64,000 nucleotides of DNA from Luteibacter sp. dw_328 (GCF_018449605.1 NZ_JAAVUW010000003.1:372001-436000); one strand, 5' to 3'. Shown: positions 37,847 to 48,313, numbered from the stretch's first letter. Notes: generated from the sequence alone by a model not told the origin. Numbers and translations are program-made.

Positions 37847-39295
37847 TCAGGACATCTCGAGCCAAGCATCGTCGACCGGGTCCTCCAGCAGCACACGTCG
37901 GTCGACTTCATAGCGGTGTGTGACGCGCCACGGGGCATCCCTGCCCTGCCTGGGCAACGTACCCTCTCCCCGAGTTACATAACCCGATGTAAGCGCGTCA
38001 AGGATGCACACATCCAGCGCCTGTCCTGGCGGCGCCCGCGGCACGACGACATCGACGGCACGTTCGTCCATGCGCTGAATCAGCCGGCAGACATATTGCG
38101 CGGCGAGGTCCACCTTCAACGTCCACGACGCATTGATGTAACCGAACAACACGGCGGCATTGGGAATGCCATCAAGCAGCACTCCTTTGTATGTCATCAG
38201 CGTGCCCGGATCGCGGGCAATACCGTCCACATCGAGCGTCATGCCGCCGAGCACCTGTAAGTGAAATCCCGTCGCAGAGATGACGATGTCGGCTTCGATG
38301 CTCGCTCCCGACGATAAGCGCACACCGGTCTCGGTGAACCCGGCGATCGAATCGGTCCACACCGATGCCCTGCCCGCGCGCAACGCGTCGAACAGATCGT
38401 TGTCGGGAACGACACAGAGCCGCTGCGTCCACGGGTCGTACGCGGGCGAGAAATCGGCAAGCGTGGCTGCGCCGTCGAGGCGTCGACGCACACCGGCCAG
38501 CAGTAGCGCGCGCACCCGCTTCGGCCAGCGCATCGCCGCGCGATAAAGCAGCCGTTGAAGGGCGATGTTGCGCTGGCGCGCCATCGCGTAGACCACGCGT
38601 TCCGGCAGTACGCGCAACAACGCGGCCGAGATGGCATCACGCGAAGGCACGGAAAACACGTAGCCCGGCGAGCGCTGGAGCATGGTGACATGCGCCGCTT
38701 TCGCCGCAAGCGCAGGGACGAGGGTGATGGCCGTCGCGCCGCTGCCGATGACGAGCACGCGCTTGCCTTCCCAGTTGAGATCCTCCGGCCACTGCTGCGG
38801 GTGGACGAAACGTCCCTGGTAGCGGTCGAGATCGGGAAAGGCCGGAATGTAGCCACGGTCGTACGCGTAATAGCCTGTGCATCCGATAAGGAAGCCGGTG
38901 GTGAACACCTGCTTCTCGCCAAGCTCGTCGACGGCGGTCACGGTCCAACGAGAGTCGACGGAAGACCATGACGCATGAGTCGTGCTCAGACCGAACCGGA
39001 TCTTGCCTTCGATGCCGTATTCGCGCGCGGTCGCCACGACGTAGTCGCGGATCGACGGGCCATCGGCCAGCACCTTCAGTTCGTTCCACGGCCGGAAGGC
39101 GTAGCCGAAGGTGAACATGTCCGAGTCCGAACGAACGCCCGGGTAGCGGAACAAGTCCCACGTGCCGCCGATGGCGTGGCGTCGCTCGATGATGCCGACG
39201 CGCTTTTCTGGGCAAGCCGTAGCCAGCCGGCAGGCCATCCCGATACCGGAAAGCCCCGCACCAATGATCAGGACATCGTAGTGGTCGGTGTTCAA
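37847..39295 (-). CDS. Baeyer-Villiger-type flavin monooxygenase
   Basis: The 482-residue protein has two Rossmann motifs, GAGLSGIG (12-19) for FAD and GSGATAITL for NADPH. Between them lies a Baeyer-Villiger fingerprint, YQGRFVHPQQWP, which fits [FY]xGxxxHxxxWP. Such enzymes insert oxygen into ketones to give esters or lactones. No pathway genes flank it, so the substrate is unknown. It is convergent with the phosphatase-like gene. Confidence 0.9.
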   Translation of the reverse strand: MNTDHYDVLIIGAGLSGIGMACRLATACPEKRVGIIERRHAIGGTWDLFRYPGVRSDSDMFTFGYAFRPWNELKVLADGPSIRDYVVATAREYGIEGKIRFGLSTTHASWSSVDSRWTVTAVDELGEKQVFTTGFLIGCTGYYAYDRGYIPAFPDLDRYQGRFVHPQQWPEDLNWEGKRVLVIGSGATAITLVPALAAKAAHVTMLQRSPGYVFSVPSRDAISAALLRVLPERVVYAMARQRNIALQRLLYRAAMRWPKRVRALLLAGVRRRLDGAATLADFSPAYDPWTQRLCVVPDNDLFDALRAGRASVWTDSIAGFTETGVRLSSGASIEADIVISATGFHLQVLGGMTLDVDGIARDPGTLMTYKGVLLDGIPNAAVLFGYINASWTLKVDLAAQYVCRLIQRMDERAVDVVVPRAPPGQALDVCILDALTSGYVTRGEGTLPRQGRDAPWRVTHRYEVDRRVLLEDPVDDAWLEMS

Positions 39296-39354
39296 TGCGC
39301 ACCCCCGCTTCGGCAGGGAAAGCGTACGCCTAACCGAGCAAACTCGCCGCTTTT

Positions 39355-39437
39355 TGTAGGAGCCGATTCATCGGCGATCCCGCGGCAGCGGGCCAGGGTG
39401 CCGCGAGCACCCGTTCGCCGATGAATCGGCTCCTACA
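39355..39437. repeat. Inverted pair of REP-like units upstream of the monooxygenase and downstream of dnaB
   Basis: Forward unit 39355-39378 and reverse unit 39415-39437 with the CCCGCGGCAGCGGGCCAG spacer. It is nearly identical to the pair at 31302-31383. Confidence 0.9.
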
Positions 39438-39459
39438 GAGATCGGAGCCGAGGCGACGC

Positions 39460-40875
<1,416 letters not shown>

Positions 40876-40971
40876 GGAATACCTCGTGTTGCTGACGGCG
40901 CCCCTGGCCGGGACAGCCTGGCCGTGTGGCCATGATACGCGGGGATGTCTCACCCGGTGAGAGGATAAGTC

Positions 40972-40980
40972 TGTGGATAA
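40972..40980 (-). promoter_or_regulatory. DnaA-box match upstream of dnaB
   Basis: TTATCCACA on the minus strand equals the E. coli R1 consensus DnaA box. It lies 97 bases upstream of the dnaB start. A partial second copy (CTTATCC) follows within 10 bases. Confidence 0.6.
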
Positions 40981-40990
40981 CCTGTGGGCG

Positions 40991-41019
40991 AAACGAAAAC
41001 GGGCGCCTTTCGGCGCCCG
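40991..41019 (-). terminator. Terminator-like hairpin between rplI and dnaB
   Basis: On the minus strand GGGCGCC-GAAA-GGCGCCC is followed by GTTTTCGTTT, 30 bases after the rplI stop. The broken T-tract suggests partial termination with some read-through into dnaB. Confidence 0.7.
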
Positions 41020-41048
41020 CTTCCGAGGATCTCAGGGGGTTTCGGAGC

Positions 41049-41495
41049 TTACGCGCCGACCACCTTGACCTTGACCGTCTGCTGGATGTCGGCGTGGAGC
41101 ACGACAACTGCATCGTACTCACCGACATTGCGGTACGGGCCTTCGGCCTGGATCACTTCGCTCTTGTCGACTTCCAGACCCTTCGCGGTCAGGGCTTCGG
41201 CAACGTCACGCGGCGTGACCGAGCCGAACAGCTTGCCTTCCGGCGAAGCGTTGACTTCGATCGTGACCTCGGCGCCGTCGAGCTTGGCGGCACGAGCCTC
41301 GGCACCGGAGAGATGCTCCTTGGCCTTTGCTTCGTACTCGGCACGACGTGCTTCGAACGCTTCGAGGTTGGCGGCGGTCGCGCGAGCGGCCTTGCCAGTC
41401 GGAAGGAGGAAGTTACGACCGTAACCCGGCTTGACGCTGACCTTGTCGCCGAGGTCACCGAGGTTCTTCACCTTCTGGAGGAGGATGAGTTCCAT
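41049..41495 (-). CDS. rplI: 50S ribosomal protein L9
   Basis: The 148-residue protein starts [17 protein letters not shown] and continues [18 protein letters not shown], the L9 signature, with a long connecting helix ([15 protein letters not shown]) and a C-terminal domain. It is the third gene of rpsF-rpsR-rplI, 110 bases after rpsR. Confidence 0.97.
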   Translation of the reverse strand: MELILLQKVKNLGDLGDKVSVKPGYGRNFLLPTGKAARATAANLEAFEARRAEYEAKAKEHLSGAEARAAKLDGAEVTIEVNASPEGKLFGSVTPRDVAEALTAKGLEVDKSEVIQAEGPYRNVGEYDAVVVLHADIQQTVKVKVVGA

Positions 41496-41605
41496 GGTAT
41501 TTCCTTACTTTTCGTTAGCACGGAATGGGCCCCGTGCAGCCAGGACGGTTGTCCGAAATGCCTGAACCCGGGCGCCCTCACCGATAACGGGAGGGCGCAG
41601 GGTGA

Positions 41606-41836
41606 TCAGACGTCGTGGTTGTCGGTGTACGGCAGCAGCGAGAGGAAGCGAGCGCGCTTGATCGCGGTCGCCAGCTGACGCTGGTAGCGTGCCTTCGTGC
41701 CCGTGATGCGGCTCGGGACGATCTTGCCGTTCTCCGTGACGTACTGACGAAGGGTGTTGAGATCCTTGTAATCGATCTCTTTGACGCCTTCGGCGGTGAA
41801 ACGGCAGAACTTGCGGCGGCGGAAGAATTTAGACAT
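41606..41836 (-). CDS. rpsR: 30S ribosomal protein S18
   Basis: The 76-residue protein has the S18 features [27 protein letters not shown] and [19 protein letters not shown]. The single cysteine in KFCRF is of the zinc-independent type. S18 forms a heterodimer with S6, encoded just upstream. Confidence 0.97.
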   Translation of the reverse strand: MSKFFRRRKFCRFTAEGVKEIDYKDLNTLRQYVTENGKIVPSRITGTKARYQRQLATAIKRARFLSLLPYTDNHDV

Positions 41837-41851
41837 GGCTGTGATCCCCGA

Positions 41852-42274
41852 TTAGTCGTCGCTGTCGCGATCGTTGTCGTTATCGCGACCGCCGCGGCGA
41901 TCGTCGCTGCCGTCGTCGTCGTCACGGCGACGCGAACCCTTCTGCTCGTCCTTTTCCTTGCTCTTAAGGATGAAGGACGGCTCGAGGTCGGCTTCGTCGC
42001 GGCGAACCACGAGGTGGCGCAGGACGGCGTCGTTGAAGCGGAAGCCCGTCTCGAGCTCGTTCAGGGCGTTCTGCGAAACCTCGATGTTCAGCATCACGTA
42101 GTGAGCTTTGGCGAGGTTGGCGATCGGGTAAGCCAGCTGACGGCGGCCCCAGTCTTCGAGGCGGTGGATCTTGCCGTTGTCGCCTTCGATCAGCGCTTTG
42201 TAGCGCTCAATCATGGCAGGCACCTGTTCGCTCTGGTCCGGGTGGACCATGAACACAACTTCATAATGACGCAT
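41852..42274 (-). CDS. rpsF: 30S ribosomal protein S6
   Basis: S6 binds S18 and 16S rRNA. The protein begins [20 protein letters not shown] and contains [12 protein letters not shown], the family marks. AAGGAG precedes the ATG at 42274. At 140 residues it is longer than the S6 core. The last 35 residues are a disordered, highly charged tail ([18 protein letters not shown], then DNDRDSDD). Long acidic tails are a known feature of S6, where E. coli adds glutamates by RimK; the mixed Arg/Asp tail here is unlike that. Confidence 0.96.
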   Translation of the reverse strand: MRHYEVVFMVHPDQSEQVPAMIERYKALIEGDNGKIHRLEDWGRRQLAYPIANLAKAHYVMLNIEVSQNALNELETGFRFNDAVLRHLVVRRDEADLEPSFILKSKEKDEQKGSRRRDDDDGSDDRRGGRDNDNDRDSDD

Positions 42275-42312
42275 GGTGACTCCTTGTGGATGCACCCCTT
42301 GCGGGGATGGCA

Positions 42313-42336
42313 GCCTCCCGCAACGTGCGGTGAGGC
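42313..42336 (-). promoter_or_regulatory. Hairpin in the rpsF leader
   Basis: On the minus strand a hairpin is formed by GCCTCACCGCACG TTGCGG GAGGC: arms GCCTC/GAGGC and CCGCA/TGCGG with unpaired CA and G. It lies about 40 bases before the rpsF start. Leaders of rpsF in many bacteria carry an S6:S18-binding hairpin used for autoregulation; this could be one, but I could not test the fit. Confidence 0.4.
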
Positions 42337-42370
42337 AAGAAGACCCTCCTTTGGGGAGAGCCAGCCGCGC

Positions 42371-42400
42371 ATTGTAAGGAGAAACCGGGGGTTGCCGCAA
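42371..42400 (-). promoter_or_regulatory. Predicted sigma-70 promoter of rpsF-rpsR-rplI
   Basis: On the minus strand TTGCGG (42395-42400) and TACAAT (42371-42376) are 18 bases apart. Transcription would start near 42364, giving a leader of about 90 bases that includes the hairpin. Confidence 0.6.
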
Positions 42401-42426
42401 GGGTGCAGGGCTTGGAGGCGGCTCTT

Positions 42427-42504
42427 TGTGGGAGCCGGCTATGCCGGCGATGGCGCGCGGCTATACCGCTTCGTAGGCTTTTCGCCGATGAATCGGCTCC
42501 CACA
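42427..42504. repeat. Divergent inverted pair of REP-like units upstream of rpsF
   Basis: A forward variant with GCCGGCTATGCCGGC arms (42427-42451) and a reverse standard unit (42482-42504). The spacer differs from the common one. It separates the Fe-S carrier gene from the rpsF promoter. Confidence 0.85.
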
Positions 42505-42513
42505 TGTCCCTAT

Positions 42514-42840
42514 TCAGGCGACGGTGAAAGATTCGCCGCAGCCGCACTCACCCGTGGCGTTGGGGTTGTGGAAGACGAAGGAAGCGTTGAGGCCCTGGCG
42601 CTGGAAGTCGATCAGGGTGCCCTCGACCAGGGGCAGGCTCTTGGGGTCGACCACCACGCGGATACCGTCGATATCCATGACCTGGTCGTCCGCGGCGATG
42701 GCGCCGGCCAGATCGACCACGTAGCCGAAGCCCGAGCAGCCCATCCGCTTGACGGAAAAGCGCACGCCCGCGGCCTCGGGGGCCTTGTCGAGGAAGGCGC
42801 GCATGCGGTCGGAAGCGGCGGGAGTGATCTGAATGCTCAT
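42514..42840 (-). CDS. A-type iron-sulfur carrier (IscA/SufA/ErpA family)
   Basis: The 108-residue protein has the three conserved cysteines, one in KRMGCSGFGY (Cys35) and two in GECGCGESF near the C-terminus, with FVFHNPNA before them. A-type carriers deliver Fe-S clusters to target proteins. It is a single gene between asnS (divergent) and the rpsF operon, not part of an isc or suf cluster. Which of IscA, SufA or ErpA it represents cannot be settled by eye. Confidence 0.93.
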   Translation of the reverse strand: MSIQITPAASDRMRAFLDKAPEAAGVRFSVKRMGCSGFGYVVDLAGAIAADDQVMDIDGIRVVVDPKSLPLVEGTLIDFQRQGLNASFVFHNPNATGECGCGESFTVA

Positions 42841-42966
42841 GAAGACGTTTTTTTACCGTGGTATATCGGGAGAACGCTGCCGTTCACGTGGCCCTTACAT
42901 TATCATGCAGGGTCGCGTCCCATGCGCCCTCATTAATGTGCGGTGCCTTTTCTGGAGTTTCAATCG

Positions 42967-44370
42967 ATGACGGTGGTAAGCGTCAAGCAGGCCCTCGCTG
43001 GCGGCACGACCGCAGCGGAGCACGAAGTCACTGTACGCGGCTGGGTCCGCACCCTGCGTGAATCCAAGGGCGGCCTGTCCTTCGTGAACGTGAGCGACGG
43101 CTCCTGCTTCGCCCCGATCCAGGTGGTCGCCACCGCCGACCTGGCCAACTACGAGACGGACGTGAAACGCCTCTCGGCCGGCGCCGGCATCATCGCCACG
43201 GGCAAGCTCGTCCCTTCCCAGGGCAAGGGCCAGGCCTACGAAATTCAGGCCACCCGCATCGAGGTGACCGGCTTCGTCGAGAATCCGCTCACCTATCCCA
43301 TCCAGCCCAAGCAGCACTCCATGGAGTTCCTGCGCGAGGTCGCCCACCTGCGCCCGCGCACCAACCTCTTCGGTGCCGTGACCCGTGTACGCCACACCAT
43401 GATGATGGCGATCCACCGCCTGCTCACCGAGCAGGGCTTTTTCTGGATCAATACGCCGATCATCACCACCTCGGACGCCGAAGGCGCCGGTGACATGTTC
43501 CGCCTGTCCACCCTGGACCTGGCCAATCTTCCGCGCGACGACAAGGGCGGCATCGACTGGCGCAAGGATTTCTTCGGCCGCGAAGCGTTCCTGACCGTCT
43601 CCGGCCAGCTCAACGTCGAGGCCTACGCCCTGTCGATGAGCAAGGTCTACACCTTCGGCCCCACCTTCCGCGCCGAGAACTCGAATACCACCCGCCACCT
43701 GGCCGAGTTCTGGATGGTGGAGCCCGAGGTCGCGTTCGCCGACCTCAACGACATGGCCGACCTGGCCGAGCTGTTCCTCAAGGGCATCTTCAAGGCGGTG
43801 CTCGACGAGCGCGCCGACGATATGGCCTTCTTCGCCGAGCGCATCCAGCCGGACGCGATCTCGCGCCTGGAAGCGTTCATCGCCAAGCCGTTCGAGCGCA
43901 TCCAGTACACCGAGGCCGTCGAGATCCTGCAGAAGTCGGGCAAGAAGTTCGAACACCCGGTCGCCTGGGGCATCGACCTGCAGACCGAGCACGAGCGCTA
44001 CCTCGCCGAGGAACATATCGGCCGCCCCGTGGTCGTCATGAACTACCCCGAAGAGATCAAGGCGTTCTATATGCGCCTCAACGACGACGGCAAGACCGTG
44101 GCGGCCATGGACGTCCTCGCGCCCGGCATCGGCGAGATCATCGGCGGTGCGCAACGTGAAGAGCGCCTGGACTACCTCGACCGCCGCATGGACCAGTTCG
44201 GCCTCGATAAGGAGGTCTACAACTGGTACCGCGACCTGCGCCGCTACGGCACCGTGCCGCATGCCGGCTTCGGCCTTGGCTTCGAGCGCCTGCTCGTCTA
44301 CGTCTGCGGCCTCGCAAATATTCGCGACGCCATCCCCTATCCCCGCGCGGCAGGGAGTGCCGAGTTCTAA
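42967..44370 (+). CDS. asnS: Asparaginyl-tRNA synthetase
   Basis: AsnS charges tRNA-Asn. The 467-residue class IIb synthetase has an OB-fold anticodon domain at residues 1-110 ([19 protein letters not shown]), class II motif 2 ([21 protein letters not shown]) split over two strands, and motif 3 [12 protein letters not shown]. The ENSNTTRH sequence marks AsnRS, not AspRS. The start at 42967 has GGAG 10 bases upstream. Confidence 0.97.
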   Translation: MTVVSVKQALAGGTTAAEHEVTVRGWVRTLRESKGGLSFVNVSDGSCFAPIQVVATADLANYETDVKRLSAGAGIIATGKLVPSQGKGQAYEIQATRIEVTGFVENPLTYPIQPKQHSMEFLREVAHLRPRTNLFGAVTRVRHTMMMAIHRLLTEQGFFWINTPIITTSDAEGAGDMFRLSTLDLANLPRDDKGGIDWRKDFFGREAFLTVSGQLNVEAYALSMSKVYTFGPTFRAENSNTTRHLAEFWMVEPEVAFADLNDMADLAELFLKGIFKAVLDERADDMAFFAERIQPDAISRLEAFIAKPFERIQYTEAVEILQKSGKKFEHPVAWGIDLQTEHERYLAEEHIGRPVVVMNYPEEIKAFYMRLNDDGKTVAAMDVLAPGIGEIIGGAQREERLDYLDRRMDQFGLDKEVYNWYRDLRRYGTVPHAGFGLGFERLLVYVCGLANIRDAIPYPRAAGSAEF

Positions 44371-44384
44371 GAACCACAACCCTT

Positions 44385-45197
44385 ATGCCCCCTTCCCTGC
44401 TCCGTTCCCTGCTCCTCGCCGCCGCGATGCTCACGCTCGCGGCCTGCCATACGATGAAAGCCATCGTGCCGCCGAACTTCCGTCCGCCGGAAAACCCGTC
44501 GAACGCGGTCGATGTCGCACGCAAGGCACTCGACAACGCCACGCCCTGTTGCGGCAGCTTTGCCGACCTGTCCTATCAGGACATGCTGCCCTGGCAGCCG
44601 CAGCGCTTCTCGCTGGACAAAGACAGCCCGGTCGCCAACCTCAACGGCGACCGCAGCTACTTCCTGGCGTTCCGCCTGCCGGCAGGCGCGCAGATGCCTT
44701 ATACCGTCGCGATGAAGGCCGAACTCAACGGCCGCTGGCTGAGCTCGAGCTACCTGTTCGCGCCCACGGTCGTGGTGCTCGACGACGCGTTCCAGCCGCT
44801 CCATGCCGAAGACATCCAGCTCTGCGAATACATGGGCTGGACCAACGAGACGACGGGCGCCTTCGGCAAGTTCAAGGTCGAGGACGACAAGGCGCGGTAC
44901 ATCGTGGTTTATTCGTCGGCCAAGCAGCAGAAGAGCCAGACCTACTGGGAGCAATCGCCCAGCAACTTCTCGGCGGAGGCGCCGGTGAAGATGGCCGCAG
45001 CGGGCAGCTTCAAGATTCCACACGGCCCGGACGGCGTGCTGTTCGTCGGCATGCAGAACGATACCTACAAGAAAGCCATCAGCAACGCCGTCTGCGACAA
45101 GGCCCAGCCGGGCAATGGCGTGATTTCCACGATCCGCCAGGTGGTCACGACCGATATCCTCGGCCAGGACCAGAAGAAGAAAGAAAAGGACAGCTGA
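44385..45197 (+). CDS. MalM-like lipoprotein
   Basis: The 270-residue protein is a predicted lipoprotein (MPPSLLRSLLLAAAMLTLAAC, Cys21). Similarity to MalM, the periplasmic protein of the maltose operon, shows in SYLFAPTVVVLDDAFQPL and YIVVYSSAKQQKSQTYW. It also has TPCCGSFADL, found in this wider family. No maltose genes are present, so the name reflects fold, not function. It follows asnS by 14 bases and is followed by the next gene after 6. Confidence 0.7.
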   Translation: MPPSLLRSLLLAAAMLTLAACHTMKAIVPPNFRPPENPSNAVDVARKALDNATPCCGSFADLSYQDMLPWQPQRFSLDKDSPVANLNGDRSYFLAFRLPAGAQMPYTVAMKAELNGRWLSSSYLFAPTVVVLDDAFQPLHAEDIQLCEYMGWTNETTGAFGKFKVEDDKARYIVVYSSAKQQKSQTYWEQSPSNFSAEAPVKMAAAGSFKIPHGPDGVLFVGMQNDTYKKAISNAVCDKAQPGNGVISTIRQVVTTDILGQDQKKKEKDS

Positions 45198-45203
45198 GCC
45201 AGC

Positions 45204-45536
45204 ATGCAGACCGCCGTCCTTCTGTATCTCCTCTTGCTGCTCGGCGCCGTGGCCGCTTTCGTCTTCCACTTCATCGCGCAGTGGCGTTTCACGTCACTGC
45301 TGCGGCAGCGCTATCCGGACCAGTGGAAGACCATCACCGAGGCCGACACCGGCCGGCCGAACGGCATGGCCAACTGGCTGCGCATGCGACGCGTGCTGCG
45401 CTCCGACGCACCTGCCTTGTTCAACGACGACGACCTCAACCGCTGGCAGCGCTGGTGGCGTCGTGCGCCCTGGTTCGCCTGGCCGTGCTGGTTCGCCGCG
45501 ATGGCGCTACAGTGGTGGGCGATGAGACAGGCCTGA
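45204..45536 (+). CDS. Small inner-membrane protein, unknown function
   Basis: The 110-residue protein has an N-terminal helix (LLYLLLLLGAVAAFVFHFIA), a polar middle with FNDDDLNRWQRWWRRAP, and a C-terminal Trp-rich helix (WFAWPCWFAAMALQWWAM). The two-helix arrangement is loosely like UspB, but I see no convincing sequence match. It is 6 bases after the MalM-like gene and likely co-transcribed. Confidence 0.75.
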   Translation: MQTAVLLYLLLLLGAVAAFVFHFIAQWRFTSLLRQRYPDQWKTITEADTGRPNGMANWLRMRRVLRSDAPALFNDDDLNRWQRWWRRAPWFAWPCWFAAMALQWWAMRQA

Positions 45537-45564
45537 AAGGCCGCCACCCAACCAGGGAGCACGC

Positions 45565-46353
45565 ATGGATCTTCGCCTCACCGGTCGTCACGCGCTGGTC
45601 TGCGGCGCCTCCCAGGGCATCGGCCGCGCCACCGCTTTCGAGCTGGCCGAGCTCGGCGCGAGCGTCACGCTGCTCTCCCGCTCCGCCGATGCATTGATCG
45701 CACTGGCGGCCGAATTGCCGGCGACTCACCCCGGCCAGAAACATCGCCACATCGCCGTCGACATGCTCGACACCGAAGCCCTGACCGCGGCCGTCACCGA
45801 GGCGGCGCATCTCAACGCCGTGCACGTGCTGGTCAATAACAGTGGCGGCCCGCCGCCCGGTCCGGCATGGAATGCCGAGCCCGAGGCCTTCCTGGTGGCC
45901 TTCCGCCAACACCTCCTCGGCGCGCAGGTCGTCACGCGGGCCTGCCTGCCCGGCATGCGTGCCGCGCACTACGGGCGCATCGTCAACGTCATCTCCACCT
46001 CGGTGAAAGAGCCGATTCCCAACCTCGGCGTTTCCAATACGGTCCGCGCCGCGGTGGCTGGCTGGGCCAAGACCCTCTCGGCCGAAGTCGCACCCGACGG
46101 CATCACCGTCAACAATGTGCTTCCCGGCTACACGCGTACGCCGCGCCTGGAGGCGTTGGTCGAGGCGAGCGTCAAGGCCGGGCGCGGCCGTGATGAAGTC
46201 GAGCGCGGCCTGCTCGCCAGCGTGCCAGCGGCGCGCTTCGGCGATCCCGCGGAAGTGGCGGCCGTCATCGCCTTCCTCGCCAGCCCTGCCGCCGGCTATG
46301 TCAACGGAGTGAGCCTCGCCGTCGATGGCGGGCGCACGCGCAGCCTCAACTGA
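45565..46353 (+). CDS. Short-chain dehydrogenase/reductase with altered active site
   Basis: The 262-residue SDR has the nucleotide motif GASQGIGRA (14-22) and NNSGG (91-95, usually NNAG). The catalytic serine is near residue 144 (VISTSVKE), but the expected YxxxK is SNTVR (157-161), so both catalytic Tyr and Lys are replaced. A branch of SDRs with this pattern occurs in aminomuconate and kynurenine catabolic clusters. It lies 8 bases before the aldehyde dehydrogenase gene. Confidence 0.88.
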   Translation: MDLRLTGRHALVCGASQGIGRATAFELAELGASVTLLSRSADALIALAAELPATHPGQKHRHIAVDMLDTEALTAAVTEAAHLNAVHVLVNNSGGPPPGPAWNAEPEAFLVAFRQHLLGAQVVTRACLPGMRAAHYGRIVNVISTSVKEPIPNLGVSNTVRAAVAGWAKTLSAEVAPDGITVNNVLPGYTRTPRLEALVEASVKAGRGRDEVERGLLASVPAARFGDPAEVAAVIAFLASPAAGYVNGVSLAVDGGRTRSLN

Positions 46354-46361
46354 AGCGCAGC

Positions 46362-47813
46362 ATGCATATCCTCGCCAACCTCATCGATGGCCAGTCGCGC
46401 GCGCCGCGTGCCGGCCGTTACCTCGACAGCGTCGACCCTGCCATCGGCCAGCCGTTCGCCCAGTGCCCGGACTCCGATGCCGCCGATGTCGCGGAGGCCG
46501 TGACAGCCGCCTCCCGCGCCGCGCCGGGCTGGGCGCAAACGCCTGCCGAAGCACGCGGACGATGCCTGCACCGACTGGCCGACCTCATCGAAGCCCGCCT
46601 GGCGTCGTTCGCCGAAGCCGAATCGCAGGACAGCGGGAAGCCACTCGCCCTCGCCCGCTCCCTCGATATCCCCCGCGCCATCGCCAACCTGCGATTCTTC
46701 GCGGCGGCCGCTGGCCAGTGGAGCGGTGAATCCCACGCGATGGAGCATGGCGCGATCAACTACACCCTGCGCTTGCCGCTCGGCGTCGTCGGCTGCATCA
46801 GTCCGTGGAACCTGCCGCTCTATCTCTTCACCTGGAAGATTGCACCCGCCCTCGCCGCCGGCAACACCGTCGTCGCCAAGCCGTCCGAGGTCACGCCGTA
46901 TACGGCATGGCTTCTCGGCACGCTGGTCAGCGAGGCCGGCTTTCCGCCGGGCGTCCTCAACATCGTCCACGGCAGTGGCCCCGCCGTCGGTGAGGCCATC
47001 GTCACGAACGAGACGGTGAAGGCCATTTCATTCACAGGCAGCACCCGGACGGGCATTGCCATCGCGAGCGCCGCGGCACCGCAACTGAAAAAAGTGTCGC
47101 TCGAACTGGGTGGCAAGAACCCGGCCATCGTTTTCGACGACTTCGATTTCTCCGAGGCATCGCTTGCCACGATCGTGCGCTCCGGCTTTGCCAACCAGGG
47201 CGAGATCTGCCTGTGCGGCTCCCGCCTGCTTGTCCAACGCGGCATCTACGATCGCTTTCGCGAGGCCTATCTCGAGCGCGTTCGCGCCTTGCGCGTCGGT
47301 GACCCGAAGGACGCCTCGATCCAGCTCGGCGCCCTGGTCTCCAAGGCACATTTCGACAAGGTCATCGGCTGCATCGCGCGCGCGGTGGATGAAGGCGGCA
47401 CGCTATTGACGGGCGGCGAACGCGTCGTCGTCGAGGGCCGCTGCGCCGAAGGCTGGTTCGTCCAGCCGACCGTCATCGAAGGACTGGCACCCGAAGCGGC
47501 GACGAACCAGGAAGAGATCTTCGGACCCGTCGTCACGCTGATTCCTTTCGACACCGAAGCGGATGCCCTGGCCATCGCGAACGGTACGCCTTACGGGCTG
47601 GCCGCCTCGGTGTGGACGCGCGACGTGTCACGTGCCCACCGGTTCTCGGCGAAGCTCGACTTCGGCATCGTATGGGTCAACTGCTGGATGCTGCGCGACC
47701 TGCGCACGCCGTTCGGCGGCACGAAGCAATCGGGCGTCGGCCGCGAAGGCGGTTTCGAAGCCATGCGTTTCTTTACCGAGGCCAGGAATGTCTGCATCGA
47801 CCATGGGCAATGA
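46362..47813 (+). CDS. 2-aminomuconic 6-semialdehyde dehydrogenase-like aldehyde dehydrogenase
   Basis: The 483-residue ALDH has the catalytic Glu in LELGGKNPA and the catalytic Cys in NQGEICLCGSR (Cys283), plus NCWMLRDLRTPFGGTKQSG. The C-L-C pattern and the RDLRTPFGG end are typical of ALDH8A1/AMSDH enzymes that oxidise 2-aminomuconic or hydroxymuconic semialdehyde. The neighbouring RidA-family deaminase gene supports AMSDH. Confidence 0.87.
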   Translation: MHILANLIDGQSRAPRAGRYLDSVDPAIGQPFAQCPDSDAADVAEAVTAASRAAPGWAQTPAEARGRCLHRLADLIEARLASFAEAESQDSGKPLALARSLDIPRAIANLRFFAAAAGQWSGESHAMEHGAINYTLRLPLGVVGCISPWNLPLYLFTWKIAPALAAGNTVVAKPSEVTPYTAWLLGTLVSEAGFPPGVLNIVHGSGPAVGEAIVTNETVKAISFTGSTRTGIAIASAAAPQLKKVSLELGGKNPAIVFDDFDFSEASLATIVRSGFANQGEICLCGSRLLVQRGIYDRFREAYLERVRALRVGDPKDASIQLGALVSKAHFDKVIGCIARAVDEGGTLLTGGERVVVEGRCAEGWFVQPTVIEGLAPEAATNQEEIFGPVVTLIPFDTEADALAIANGTPYGLAASVWTRDVSRAHRFSAKLDFGIVWVNCWMLRDLRTPFGGTKQSGVGREGGFEAMRFFTEARNVCIDHGQ

Positions 47814-48243
47814 TGTCATCCGCGCCGAAGGCGCACCGGCTCCCGTAGGTGCCTATCCGCACGCGCGACGCGTGGGCGACCTGCTCTTCCTGTCTGGCGT
47901 GGGTCCGCGCATCCCCGCCACCAACGCGGTGCCAGGCAACGTCGTCGATGCCGACGGCAAGTTGGTGTCCTACGACATCGAGGCGCAGTGCCGGCAGGTG
48001 TTCGCGAATGTGCGCGCCGTGTTGCATGCCAGCGGTTCGCGCTTTGAGGATCTGGTGGATGTGACGGTGTATCTCACCGACATGGCGCGTGACTTCGCTA
48101 CATATAATCGGCTTTACGCCGAGGCGTTCGCGGGGGTCGATGCGTGTCGTACGACGCTGGGGATCACAGCCCTGCCGACACCGATTGCGATCGAACTGAA
48201 GTGCGTTGCGCATGCACCGCAGCCAGCACCCTCCGCTCGGTAA
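47788..48243 (+). CDS. RidA-family protein, probable 2-aminomuconate deaminase
   Basis: The protein (151 residues from ATG 47788, or 146 from ATG 47803) is of the RidA/YjgF family: GAYPHARRVGDLLFLSG, DIEAQCRQVFANVRAVL, FEDLVDVTVYLTDM and TLGITALPTPIAIELKC. It overlaps the aldehyde dehydrogenase gene, a pairing seen in 2-aminomuconate pathways where this protein deaminates the product of AMSDH. The 47788 start has GAGG 6 bases upstream. The C-terminus runs into a short tandem repeat. Confidence 0.82.
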   Translation: MSASTMGNDVIRAEGAPAPVGAYPHARRVGDLLFLSGVGPRIPATNAVPGNVVDADGKLVSYDIEAQCRQVFANVRAVLHASGSRFEDLVDVTVYLTDMARDFATYNRLYAEAFAGVDACRTTLGITALPTPIAIELKCVAHAPQPAPSAR

Positions 48244-48283
48244 CCTGCACCCTCTGCTCGGCAACCCGCCCCCGCTCGGTAGG
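48225..48283. repeat. Degenerate tandem repeat at the end of the RidA gene
   Basis: Three degenerate copies of a roughly 20-base unit (GCACCCTCCGCTCGGTAAC, GCACCCTCTGCTCGGCAAC, then a shorter CGCTCGGTAGG copy) begin in the last codons of the gene and extend past its stop. Confidence 0.6.
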
Positions 48284-48313
48284 AGGGACCGGGGCTAGGA
48301 CCCTTGGTGAGCC

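Noticed and set aside
42895-44379. A 494-codon frame antisense to asnS
   Set aside because: It mirrors asnS almost exactly and has His/Asp/Val-rich composition typical of an antisense frame.
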